Assembly (NCBI RefSeq): GCF_000586435.1
Contig: NZ_BAWH01000010.1
Span: forward strand, 1 to 64,000
Source: Psychrobacter sp. JCM 18901
GTDB taxonomy: Bacteria > Pseudomonadota > Gammaproteobacteria > Pseudomonadales > Moraxellaceae
Direction of reading: 5' to 3'
Length of the DNA stretch: 64,000 nucleotides
Shown piece by piece: positions 20,859-30,732 of the stretch. The first letter of the stretch is position 1; the number at the start of each line of letters is the position of its first letter. Under the pieces are notes generated by a model. The model was not told where the DNA came from. It worked only from the letters and a program-made list of their open reading frames with translations, and did no database searches. Position numbers and translations under genes: made by a program.

Positions 20859-22682
20859 TCAGTCATTAGTAGGCGGAAAGTCACGGATTGTATTGTTCAC
20901 ATTACCAATTAATCGTCCACCATCGGTGAGATTGGTCAAGTGCTCAGAATTATACCCAGCGCTGTGTTCTGTTGGCGCGCCAGTTTCCTTGCCCTTATCA
21001 CGCGAGTCTTTGTTATAAGCAATGAGTGCGTCATTATTGGCTAAGAAGCTCTCAGGTTTTGCCATGACCCACATCTGGTTAAATACATCGGCACGGGCAC
21101 TATGATCGAGCAATGCGCCTTTATCAGTAAAGTAGAAGAATTTGGATAACAGCTTAATCTGCCCATCGTCTAAGCGGCGTGCAATATGATACGGCTGTAA
21201 TTGGCTAGGATGCTGTAAACCAACCGCACCTACGATACTGGCAAGCGATTTTAGCGTGTTTTTATGGAAACTTGCAACACGCTCAGCTTTACTAGGGACG
21301 TCGAGCGCCTTTTGACGATATGGATCTTGGGTAGCTACACCCGTTGGGCAAGTGTTGGTATGACAAGAGCGCGACTGAATGCAGCCAACCGCAAACATAA
21401 AGCCACGTGCTGAGTTACACCAATCGGCACCTAGCGCAATCATGCGCGCAATATCAAAGCCTGATACGATCTTGCCACTGACGCCAAGCTTAATTTTGTC
21501 ACGAATACCTGCACCGACTAAGGTATTATGTACGAGCAAAAACCCTTCAACCATTGGCATGCCGACATTGTCCATAAACTCGACAGGCGCTGCACCTGTG
21601 CCGCCTTCTGCACCATCAATAACGATAAAATCAGGATAGTTATCCGTCTCTATCATCGCTTTGACAATCGCCATAAACTGCCATGGCTGACCAATACATA
21701 GCTTGAAGCCAACTGGCTTGCCACCAGATAACTCACGCAGCTGCTGCCAAAAGGCGACTAACTCACGCGGGGTGCTAAATGCGGTATGCGAAGAGGGCGA
21801 GATACAGTCTTGACCCGTAGGCACTTGACGTGTGTCTGCAATCTCTTGCGTGATTTTGCTAGAGGGAAGGACGCCACCTTTACCAGGCTTAGCGCCTTGT
21901 GAAAGCTTGATTTCAATCATTTTAACTTGAGGATCGACGGCCTTTTCAGCGAAAGACTGTGGATCAAAGTTACCATCATTATCACGCAACCAAAGTAGCC
22001 TGTACCCAATTCCCAAATCAAATCACCACCGAACTTACGATGATAAGCTGATCGCGCCTTCGCCCGTGTCATGAGTAAATCCGCCGAGTTTTGCGCCTTG
22101 ATTGAGTGCCATGATAGCGTTCGCTGACAGACTGCCAAAGCTCATCGCAGAGATATTGAATACCGACATATCGTGTGGCTGCTGACAACGCTCACCGCCT
22201 ACCATAATACGAAAGTCTTTGTTCTCTAGTGGTGCACTGATGGTGGATTGCAAAAACCATTCTTTACCATGAGTATATAAATTATCTAGCGTACCAAAGG
22301 CATTGGTGTCACTGACGTTCTTAGCACGTTGATAGACTAGCGCACGCTGCTGGCGTGAAAACGGCACTTGTTCTTTATCGTCCTCAAGCAAGTACTGGCG
22401 AATCTCAGGGCGAAAGTCCTCCAATACATAGCGGATATGTCCAGCGATAGGGTAGTTGCTCAATATGGCGTGCTTAGACTGAATCAAATCATAGATACCA
22501 AGTGCCACAGCCAAACCACCGATCACAATCAGCCACCAACTTACCAATAATAAGCCCGCTAACAGAATTAAAATCGCCGCGCCAAACGTGCTATAGCGAA
22601 GTAATAATCCGATAAAGTACGGCGAACTGGTTTTGGGTTCAGGGTTTAGATTGGTACGAGATTCAGGCATAGCGAGGCTCAA
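20859..22682 (-). CDS. FMN-binding glutamate synthase-domain protein, membrane-anchored (frame broken)
   Basis: GltB central/FMN-type domain without the glutaminase half. An N-terminal hydrophobic hairpin (AAILILLAGLLLVSWWLIV) is followed by MSVFNISAMSFGSLSANA, GGFTHDTGEG, IDGAEGGTGAAPVEF, and a Cys cluster CIQSRSCHTNTCPTGVAT that fits the Fe-S site. The physiological reaction of such stand-alone proteins is not well defined. Breaks: two bases lost near 22046 (family motif GAISPYHRK) and one near 21986 (FGCRDNDGNFD). Repaired length is about 608 residues. The start may be the TTG at 22682 or the ATG at 22670. Confidence 0.83.
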
Positions 22683-22833
22683 TAGTAATGATTGATATAG
22701 ATAAGATGCTTACATTTGTCGCGTACATCATACACGCATGACGTCATTACGTCGGTATCAATGGGTAACAGGGTTATAGATGGTGTTTTCGTTTATCCAG
22801 CCTAAACCTTGATTTTATTCGTTTTAATATGCT

Positions 22834-23661
22834 CTATGTACCACCACCAATCCGCTCCGCTAACGCCTGTAATTTTGGCACGATCATCGCAGCATACTCA
22901 TCCGCTTCCCAATTAGCACTTGGCACACTGGCATTCAGCGAATACGCGTATTGTCCTGTTGCAACATCATAGACCCCGACCGCGACTGCCAGTATATCAG
23001 TAGAAAATTCCCCATCAGACACGGTATAGCCGTATTTTTCATAATGCTCTGCTGCGCTAGCTAGGGCAGTTTGCGCATGGTTATATTCTTCAACAGGTAA
23101 ATTCTCTTGGAGATTATTAATGATAACTGCCTGTCTCGCTTGCGTACTTACCGCATAAAAAGCCCTTCCAATAGCAGTGCGTGCGACGGGTACGGCGGAG
23201 CCAACCTGTAAGTTGACCGATAGACGAGCAGGACTACGGCAGCAAGCGTGATAGCGCATTTCTCCTTCGACTTCGGTCGCCAAATTCACTGATACTTCAT
23301 TCTCACTGGCGAACTGACGTAATAGTGGCTCAGCCGCTGCCACCATATCGTGGCGACTCCATGCAGTCGCACTGAGACGTACCGCACTACTGCCCAATTG
23401 ATACTGTCCGTGCTCAGTGACACGTAAAAACCCAAGCGTAGTCAAAGTATGGATAAGGCGAGTAATGGTTGCTTTTGGTAGTTCGGTCATTTGACATAGC
23501 TGTTGATGGGTGAGCCGCTCATTATGCTCAAAAGCCGCCAGTATGATCAGTCCCCGTCCCAATGCCGTCACAAACTGTCGGTCATTCTCTTCCTTGTTTT
23601 GACTCATTGTTGCATGCATGCGTTCGAGTAGCGGAGTAGCTGTTGATAAGGGTTTCGTCAT
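22834..23661 (-). CDS. IclR-family transcriptional regulator
   Basis: 275 residues. N-terminal winged helix-turn-helix (LGRGLIILAAFEHNERLTHQQLCQMTELPKATI region, residues 34-66) and a C-terminal IclR effector domain (VPVARTAIGRAFYA, YGYTVSDGEFSTDILAVAVGV). Divergent from gcdH across 176 bp that contains a palindromic candidate operator, so it probably controls glutarate/glutaryl-CoA catabolism. The effector is unknown. Frame intact. Confidence 0.9.
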   Translation of the reverse strand: MTKPLSTATPLLERMHATMSQNKEENDRQFVTALGRGLIILAAFEHNERLTHQQLCQMTELPKATITRLIHTLTTLGFLRVTEHGQYQLGSSAVRLSATAWSRHDMVAAAEPLLRQFASENEVSVNLATEVEGEMRYHACCRSPARLSVNLQVGSAVPVARTAIGRAFYAVSTQARQAVIINNLQENLPVEEYNHAQTALASAAEHYEKYGYTVSDGEFSTDILAVAVGVYDVATGQYAYSLNASVPSANWEADEYAAMIVPKLQALAERIGGGT

Positions 23662-23739
23662 TTTATACTCATCTTTTTTTGATAAAGGTTTACAGGGCAG
23701 CGAAAGTTTGGTTAAATGGTTTTAAATTATGAAACTAAG

Positions 23740-23754
23740 TTTCGCACAGCGGAA
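23740..23754. promoter_or_regulatory. Candidate IclR-type operator in the iclR-gcdH gap
   Basis: TTTCGC-ACA-GCGGAA is an imperfect inverted repeat (5 of 6 arm positions), the shape often bound by IclR regulators. A GAAAC-TAA-GTTTC repeat overlaps its left side (23731-23743). It lies about 84 bp before gcdH and 79 bp before the regulator. Confidence 0.45.
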
Positions 23755-23837
23755 TAATGAAGTCAATGACTTGTTAGACCAAATGATGTATCAATCACTA
23801 TTCGTCAGTCAGGATGACTGATACCAAGGAGATCCAC

Positions 23838-25023
23838 ATGGCAACATCTACTAGCCCACGCTTTGATTGGGAAGATCCTTTTTTTACTACGTGACCAGCT
23901 CACTGAAGAAGAGCGCATGGTCACCGACAGCGCGCGTCAGTTTTTTCAAAAAGAGCTGATGCCTGGCATTATCGAGGCCAATCGCAACGAGAATTTTGAT
24001 CGTAATATCATGCGTAAAATGGGTGAAATGGGTCTGCTTGGTGTCACGATTGAAGGCTATGGTTGTGCTGGCTTATCGAGTGTTGCGTACGGTCTGATTG
24101 CCAAGGAAGTGGAAGCCGTTGATTCGGGCTACCGTTCAGCGATGAGCGTACAATCAAGCTTGGTTATGCATCCTATTTGGGCGTATGGCACAGAAGAGCA
24201 AAGAGAAAAGTATTTGCCAAAGCTTGCCACAGGTGAGTATGTTGGCTGCTTCGGTCTGACTGAGCCAGATTCGGGGTCTGATCCTTCGTCGATGTCTACT
24301 CGTGCGCGCGCTGTGGATGGCGGTTATGAGCTGACGGGTAATAAAATGTGGATTACCAACAGTCCTATCGCTGACGTGTTTGTCGTGTGGGCAAAAGACG
24401 ATGCTGGCGAGATTCGTGGTTTTGTTTTAGACAAAGGCATGAAAGGCTTATCTGCGCCGAAAATCGAGGGCAAGTTCTCATTACGTGCATCAGTCACTGG
24501 TGAGATTGTCATGGACAAAGTGTTCGTTCCTGAAGCCAATGCTTTCCCAGATATCCGTGGTCTAAAAGGGCCCTTTGGCTGCTTGAACAAAGCCCGTTAT
24601 GGTATCGCATGGGGCTCTATGGGCGCAGCTGAGTTTTGCTGGAAAGCGGCGCGTCAGTACACGCTCGATCGTAAGCAGTTTGGTCGTCCGCTAGCGGCAA
24701 CGCAGTTGGTACAGCTAAAGCTTGCCAATATGCAGACAGAAATCACCTTAGGTCTACAAGCGGCGCTACGCGTGGGTCGTTTGATGGATGAAGACAATGC
24801 AGCACCTGAAATGATCTCACTTATTAAGCGTAATAACTGCGGCAAGGCGCTTGATATCGCTCGCATCGCTCGTGACATGCATGGCGGTAACGGTATCTCT
24901 GATGAGTTCCATATTATCCGTCACGTGATGAACTTGGAAGCCGTCAATACTTACGAGGGTACACATGATATTCATGCGCTTATCCTAGGCCGTGCACAGA
25001 CAGGCATTCAAGCGTTCTTTTAG
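23838..25023 (+). CDS. gcdH: Glutaryl-CoA dehydrogenase (frame broken)
   Basis: FAD acyl-CoA dehydrogenase that oxidises and decarboxylates glutaryl-CoA to crotonyl-CoA in lysine degradation. Landmarks: [58 protein letters not shown], and the C-terminal [17 protein letters not shown] that includes the catalytic Glu. A 7-T run at 23879-23885 (six needed) cuts off the N-terminal [16 protein letters not shown]. Repaired length is 394 residues, the family norm. ATG 23838 has AAGGAG 7 nt upstream. Confidence 0.95.
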
Positions 25024-25220
25024 ACTGAATTCAAGTTAAATGTTCAGATTTGGAACATGCCCTGACGTACGTTATTGTTTGGCTTTTTACGAAGCATATA
25101 TAAGCAGTAGCGTACGTTTTTCAGTTGTTCTTCATGATTTAACTACTTTGTAATTACATCCTGAAGAACAATTTTATGATTAAAAAGTCAAAAAAATACG
25201 CCATAGAGTAAGGGAATCTC

Positions 25221-26435
25221 ATGACAGATATGATTGATATGGCTAATATGCCAAAGGGCGCATTGCATGGCATCAAGGTGCTCGATTTATCGAGAGTGCT
25301 GGCTGGCCCTTCTTGTACACAAGTACTGGCTGATCTTGGTGCCGAAGTCATTAAGGTTGAGCGTCCGCATATCGGTGATGAAACGCGTCATTGGGCACCG
25401 CCAACATTCAGCGATGACACCTCCGCTTATTACGCTACCATTAACCGCAATAAAAAATCGCTGACAGTTGATATCACTACGCCGACAGGGCAAACCATTA
25501 TTAAGCAGCTAATCGCTGACAGTGATATTTTGGTTGAGAACTTCAAAGTCGGTGGTCTGAAAAAATATGGCTTGGATTATGACAGCCTAAAACAGTCCAA
25601 TCCGCGTCTGATCTATGCATCATTGACAGGGTTTGGTCAGACAGGTCCTGATGCGGCGCGTCCTGGTTATGATTATATTATCCAAGGATTGTCAGCTGAT
25701 GAGTATCACGGTCCAAGCGATGGCGAGCCGCACAAAGTTGGCGTGGCAGTGGTCGATTTATTTGCAGGTTTGCAGCTGACGATTGGTATTCAAGCGGCAC
25801 TGCTGTCGCGTCAAAATACGGGTGTTGGTCAACATGTCGATGTGGCATTGCTCGATAGCGCGCTCGCCATGCTGGCCAATGTCGGCATGAATCATTTGGC
25901 ATCCGATAAGATACCGCCAAGGTTGGGCAATCAGCATCCTAATATTGTGCCGTATCAAGTGTTTGCTGGCGAGGGCGAGCAGCACTTTATTTTAGCTTGC
26001 GGTAATGACAGTCAGTTTGCCAAACTTTGCACCATGCTCGCAGTCGATTGGCATACCGATGAGCGCTTTGCGACCAATCCACAACGCGTTGCCAATCGCG
26101 AACTGCTGTGTAGTGACCTGACTAAGCAATTTGCCAAGCAGCCACGTACTTATTGGCTAGAGGTTTTAGATCAAGCAGGTATTCCATGCGGCGCGATTCA
26201 TAACGTAGCTGAAGCCCTGGCCATGCCGCAAGCGCAAGCAAGGAATATGATTGTTAATTTCACCGAGCAAGGCAGTCCAGTACGCGCACTTGGTAACCCT
26301 ATCAAGTTATCCGCATCACCAGTCAGCTATCGCACGCCGCCACCGCAGTTAAGCGAGCATACTGATAGCACACTTGCTAAACTGGGCTATGACAGCGAGA
26401 TGATCGCAAAGCTAAAAGCCGATGGGATTGTCTAA
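25221..26435 (+). CDS. CaiB/BaiF (class III) CoA-transferase, probably glutarate-specific
   Basis: 404 residues with class III CoA-transferase motifs: IKVLDLSRVLAGPSCTQ, GAEVIKVERP, NRNKKSLTVD, GYDYIIQG, and VGVAVVDLFAG. Directly downstream of gcdH (197 bp), it most likely moves CoA from succinyl-CoA to glutarate, as in the SUGCT/GcdG pairing. The stretch SADEYH (about 25691-25710) is abnormal: the family has GLSGLMSITG, and reading the DNA in the next frame gives exactly LMSIT. Two bases seem lost near 25695 and one near 25710, a self-cancelling pair of frameshifts, so four or five residues shown by the raw translation are wrong. Confidence 0.88.
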   Translation: MTDMIDMANMPKGALHGIKVLDLSRVLAGPSCTQVLADLGAEVIKVERPHIGDETRHWAPPTFSDDTSAYYATINRNKKSLTVDITTPTGQTIIKQLIADSDILVENFKVGGLKKYGLDYDSLKQSNPRLIYASLTGFGQTGPDAARPGYDYIIQGLSADEYHGPSDGEPHKVGVAVVDLFAGLQLTIGIQAALLSRQNTGVGQHVDVALLDSALAMLANVGMNHLASDKIPPRLGNQHPNIVPYQVFAGEGEQHFILACGNDSQFAKLCTMLAVDWHTDERFATNPQRVANRELLCSDLTKQFAKQPRTYWLEVLDQAGIPCGAIHNVAEALAMPQAQARNMIVNFTEQGSPVRALGNPIKLSASPVSYRTPPPQLSEHTDSTLAKLGYDSEMIAKLKADGIV

Positions 26436-26488
26436 CAGAATTTTTTGGATTATATTTTTTAGACCTGCACTGGTATTTAGTCCTAACG

Positions 26489-27259
26489 CTACCTTTCAGC
26501 GTTAGGATTAAAGCCTAAATGCTGCTCAATTTGCTCCGCCAATTCAATCAATACCGCACTGACCTCAGCCCGTTTAGACTCATACTCTCCTTGCAAAAAA
26601 CTCACCGCCATACCAGCAACCGCATTGCCTGACGCATTACGAATATAAGTGCCCAAGCAGTACATTCCATCGCGCAATTGTCCATCATCGAGAGACACTC
26701 GGCTTTCTTGTATCACCGCAAGCTCAGTTGCCAAATCGGTAAAATTCTTGACCCCATGCTGGGTCATCGGCATTGGAAACGTATCTTTATACAATGATTT
26801 GATGCTGTCCATCGACAACGTGGATAGCATGGCTTTGCCTGTCGCAGAAAATACGGCAGGTACGCGAACGCCTGCTCGAAAAGTAAAGCCAAGCGGCGCA
26901 GGGGACTCATGACAAGCCAAAAATACCACTTCGCCCAAATCAAGCTTTGACAAGGTAACCGTGTGCTGAAGAAGTACCGGATACTGCACAATCAAATCTT
27001 TAAACAACTGCACCACGCCTTGCTGCTGTTCGTATTTTCCTGCCCAATACATCAAGTATGAACCCAAATAAAAACGGCTTTCAGGGTCTTTGTAAATGAC
27101 ATGTTTGGACAATAGACTTTGCAAAATGTTGTGAGTGGAGCTACGCGGTAGCTCAAGCTCTTTTGCGATATGAGCCGCGGTCAGAGGCTGTGAGCTATCG
27201 GTAATCAAGTCCAAAATCTGAAATGTTTTGTCTAGCGCAGGCACGGCAGTCGAGCTCAT
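26489..27259 (-). CDS. IclR-family transcriptional regulator
   Basis: 256 residues. N-terminal HTH (FQILDLITDSSQPLTAAHIAKELELPRSSTHNIL region, residues 13-46) and effector domain (VFSATGKAMLSTLS, VSLDDGQLRDGMYCLGTYIRN). Divergent from the semialdehyde dehydrogenase gene across 220 bp that holds a perfect palindrome. A 10-bp inverted repeat (26481-26507) straddles its stop codon but lacks a T run. Confidence 0.9.
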   Translation of the reverse strand: MSSTAVPALDKTFQILDLITDSSQPLTAAHIAKELELPRSSTHNILQSLLSKHVIYKDPESRFYLGSYLMYWAGKYEQQQGVVQLFKDLIVQYPVLLQHTVTLSKLDLGEVVFLACHESPAPLGFTFRAGVRVPAVFSATGKAMLSTLSMDSIKSLYKDTFPMPMTQHGVKNFTDLATELAVIQESRVSLDDGQLRDGMYCLGTYIRNASGNAVAGMAVSFLQGEYESKRAEVSAVLIELAEQIEQHLGFNPNAER

Positions 27260-27377
27260 AAATAACCTATAAAGTGAAATAAAAGAAAGAAGTACAAGAT
27301 AATTTTTAAAATAATGAGATTAAGGGTTGCAAATCGCGTCATATCGTTCTTATAATGACGTCTCGTATATAGAATAC

Positions 27378-27397
27378 TTGTTCAGTATATTGAACAA
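27378..27397. promoter_or_regulatory. Perfect palindrome, candidate IclR operator for the davD/davT unit
   Basis: TTGTTCA-GTATAT-TGAACAA, 7-bp perfect arms. It sits 83 bp before the dehydrogenase ATG and 119 bp from the regulator start, in the divergent promoter region. Confidence 0.55.
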
Positions 27398-27479
27398 ATA
27401 ACGAGTTATCAATAATTATTTACGACTTACCATTGTATCCATTCTTATAAATACATCCTATATGACAAGGAGCGTCAAC

Positions 27480-28945
27480 ATGTCACACGCGCTGCAGTTA
27501 TCAAATCCAGATTTACTCAAACAATCTTGCTTTATCAAAGACGGCTGGCATGCTGCTAGTGATGAAGCTGTACTTGATGTCAACAACCCTTTTGATGGCG
27601 AGCTCATTGGTACTGTACCCAGCCTGACCACAGAAGATGTCAACGAAGCCGTTGCTTATGCTCATGACGTCCAAGCAGATTGGGCAGCAAAAACAGCCAA
27701 AGAACGTGCAGAGTTATTGCAAAAATGGGCTGATCTAATCGATGCCAATAAAGAAGATTTGGCTATTATCATGACCGCTGAGCAAGGCAAGCCGCTGACT
27801 GAGTCATGTGGTGAAGTGGGTTATGCCAACAGCTTTATCCGTTGGTTCGCCGAAGAAGGCAAACGCGTCTATGGTGATGTGATTCCTGCCAACAGCACAC
27901 AGCTACGTCATGTCGTTCTTAAGCAGCCAGTTGGTGTTTGCGCCGCTATCACGCCTTGGAATTTCCCAGCTGCGATGATCACGCGCAAAGTTGCTCCTGC
28001 ACTAGCAGCAGGCTGTACGATTATCGTCAAACCTGCTACCGAGACACCTTACTCTGCATTGGCACTAGGTGTATTGGCAGAGCAAGCGGGTATTCCAGCT
28101 GGCGTCATTCAGGTCGTAACCGGTAAGTCTTCTGTCATCGGCGACATCCTAACGGGTGATGCACGCATCCATAAACTATCATTTACAGGCTCTACAGAAG
28201 TAGGCCGTACGCTGATGGCACAATGCGCGCCAACTATTAAGAAGCTATCGTTAGAGTTGGGTGGCAATGCGCCGTTTATCGTCTTTGATGATGCCGATCT
28301 AGAGAAAGCCGCTGCTGGTTTAATCGCTTCTAAATATCGTAATGCTGGTCAGACCTGTGTCTGTGCCAACCGCGTATACGTTCAAGACAGCATTAAAGAT
28401 AAATTCTTAGATGTCTTTGTCAAAAAAGTCGCTGAATTAAAAGTAGGTAACGGCTTAGAAGAAGGCGTAGATATCGGTCCTCTTATCAACAAAAAAAAGC
28501 GTTAGATAAAGTTCAAGCCTTGCTAAAAGACGCGCTAGATAAAGGCGCAAAACTGGTCACTGGTGGTAGTGTCAATGACGCTTCAGAACTGACTTATAAC
28601 CCAACGGTTATCACAGATATTAGTAGTGATATGGACATCGCTTCTGAAGAAATCTTTGGACCAATTGCAACCATCTTTACCTTTAAAGACGAAGCAGAAG
28701 TTATCCGTGCTGCTAACGATACTATCTATGGCTTGGCCGCTTACTTCTATAGTAGCGACTATGCCCGCTCATGGCGCGTTACCGAAGGTCTTGAGTACGG
28801 CATCATCGGTCACAACACTGGTTTGATTTCTACAGAAGTTGCCCCATTTGGTGGTGTGAAGCAATCTGGCTTTGGCCGTGAAGGCTCAAAATATGGTATC
28901 GAAGACTATATCACGACCAAATACTGGTGCTCTGACATTACCTAA
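27480..28945 (+). CDS. davD: Glutarate/succinate semialdehyde dehydrogenase (frame broken)
   Basis: NAD(P)-dependent aldehyde dehydrogenase of the GabD/DavD type. Landmarks: ITPWNFPAAMITRKVAPALAAG, FTGSTEVGRTL, catalytic Glu in LELGGNAPFIVFDDAD, catalytic Cys in NAGQTCVCANR, and the C-terminal APFGGVKQSGFGREGSKYG. An 8-A run at 28491-28498 breaks the frame; the family spacing (PLINKKALDKV) fits six. Repaired length is about 488 residues. Neighbours (aminotransferase, CoA-transferase, gcdH) favour glutarate semialdehyde over succinate semialdehyde; sequence alone does not separate DavD from GabD. Confidence 0.85.
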
Positions 28946-29146
28946 TAGTTATAACCTAATGAGTTGGCCTAATGGTTAGCAAAGTAACAATTAGCAAAGC
29001 ATTAACTAGCGCAAGTTTTTAGATATCTATGGTGTTTTGGGTCAACCAAGCACCATTTGATATCTACTAAGTACAAAGACAAACATCAAATAAACCGCCA
29101 TTCACTAGATGGCACTTATGTTACGAACAAAGAAAAGGACATTCCC

Positions 29147-30409
29147 ATGACGACTACCAATCAATCATTACTTGAGCGCCGCAAAGCTGTTTTACCAACA
29201 GGACTTGGGGTTGCCTTTCCTATCTTTGCAGAAAAAGCAAAGAACTCAGAAATCTGGGACATCGAAGGCAAGCGCTATATCGACTTTGTCGGTGGCATCT
29301 CAGTATTGAACACGGGTCATAGCCATCCAAAAATTACCCAACGTGTGCATGAGCAGCTAGACAAATTTACGCACACTGCGGCGCAAATGATTAACTACGA
29401 ATGCTATGTGGACTTGGCTGAAAAGCTGTGCGAAAAAGCGCCAATCAGCGGCGATACCAAAGCATTCTTTTTGACCACTGGCGCAGAAGCCGTTGAAAAC
29501 TGCATCAAGATTGCTCGTGCTAAAACCCGTCGTCCAGGCGTAATTTCTTTTGTTGGTGGCTGGCATGGTCGTACCATGATGTGTATGAGCCTGACAGGCA
29601 AAGTACTACCATACAAAAAGAATTTTGGCCCTATGCCAGGACCTGTATTCCATGCGTTGTTCCCTGCAGAAGAGTTGAACGTAACAGAAGCGCAAGCGCT
29701 ACATAGCCTTGACATGATTTTCCAAGCAGATATCGATCCTAGTGAAGTGGCTGCAATGATTATCGAGCCAGTCCAAGGCGAGGGTGGTTTCCATCAGGTA
29801 ACGCCGTCATTTGCTAAAGCATTGCGTGAGATTTGTGATGAGCATGGCATCGTGCTTATTTTTGACGAAGTACAGTGTGGTTTTGCGAGAACCGGTACCT
29901 TGTTTGCAGGTGAGCAGCTAGGTGTTGAGCCTGATCTAATGACTGCTGCCAAGAGTTTGGCAGGTGGTTATCCTATCTCTGCGGTCATCGGTCGTGCTGA
30001 CATCATGGATGCGCCGCAAGTAGGCGGCTTGGGCGGTACTTATTCTGGTAACCCACTTGCTTGTGTGGCGGCGCTTGCTGTTATGGAAGTGATCGAAGAA
30101 GAGAACTTACTTGAGCGTAGTATCGAGATTGGCGATACCATTGCCGCGTTCTTAAAAGGCTTGAACCTAAGCAGTATCGGTCATATCCGTCATAAGGGCG
30201 CGATGTTAGCGTTTGAATTGATTGATAGCGAAGGCAAACCTGATGCAGCCGCCGCAGCCAATCTAAAAGCAAAATCATTTGAGCAAGGTTTGCTACTAGC
30301 GTCTTGTGGTATGTATGGCAATGCCATTCGTGTGATGGTGCCATTGACGGTTGAAGATGAAGTGCTACAAGAAGGCCTTGATATTATCAAAGGTATTCTA
30401 ACGGCATAA
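29147..30409 (+). CDS. davT: 5-aminovalerate / 4-aminobutyrate aminotransferase
   Basis: Class III PLP aminotransferase of about 420 residues. Landmarks: LNTGHSHPKITQRVHEQ, FLTTGAEAVENCIKIAR, IIEPVQGEGGF, IFDEVQCGFARTG, and the Schiff-base Lys269 in TAAKSLAGGYP. Start ATG 29147 (MTTTNQSLLERRK) is chosen because AAAGGA lies 7 nt upstream; the longer in-frame reading from 29057 has no such signal. Follows the dehydrogenase by 200 bp on the same strand. DavT and GabT cannot be told apart by motif. The gcdH context suggests 5-aminovalerate, giving glutarate semialdehyde. Confidence 0.9.
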   Translation: MTTTNQSLLERRKAVLPTGLGVAFPIFAEKAKNSEIWDIEGKRYIDFVGGISVLNTGHSHPKITQRVHEQLDKFTHTAAQMINYECYVDLAEKLCEKAPISGDTKAFFLTTGAEAVENCIKIARAKTRRPGVISFVGGWHGRTMMCMSLTGKVLPYKKNFGPMPGPVFHALFPAEELNVTEAQALHSLDMIFQADIDPSEVAAMIIEPVQGEGGFHQVTPSFAKALREICDEHGIVLIFDEVQCGFARTGTLFAGEQLGVEPDLMTAAKSLAGGYPISAVIGRADIMDAPQVGGLGGTYSGNPLACVAALAVMEVIEEENLLERSIEIGDTIAAFLKGLNLSSIGHIRHKGAMLAFELIDSEGKPDAAAAANLKAKSFEQGLLLASCGMYGNAIRVMVPLTVEDEVLQEGLDIIKGILTA

Positions 30410-30526
30410 GCAATACTGAGTGTTATTTACTTTAGCGATGGAGCGCTTTTAACCAAGTACAGCTAGTTCAAGTACCAATATTGGTTAAAAGATTGTATGA
30501 AAGATAACGGCAAGGTTGCCTTATAA

Positions 30527-30581
30527 CACTCGCTTTGAGTGAGTTTTTTAACGGCGCCTTGCAAGTCAAGACGCCGTTTTT
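30527..30581 (+). terminator. Two stacked terminators after davT
   Basis: First a short CACTC/GAGTG hairpin with six T (30527-30549). Then AACGGCG...CGCCGTT with a T run (30550-30581). The rest of the 323-bp gap to the permease shows nothing else I can name. Confidence 0.75.
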
Positions 30582-30732
30582 GTATTTGCTGTTTGAATAC
30601 TATACCGATAGCAAAGTTAAACTTTGCGGCGACGCGACAGACACAACAAACATGATGGGTATGATCCCATGAAACAAAAATAGTGTAACTGTAACAGGCT
30701 CACATGGATGAAACACAGACAAGGAGTAGGTT

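Noticed and set aside
26481..26507. 10-bp inverted repeat as the terminator between the CoA-transferase and iclR
   Set aside because: No T run on either strand and it overlaps the iclR stop codon; kept only as a note.
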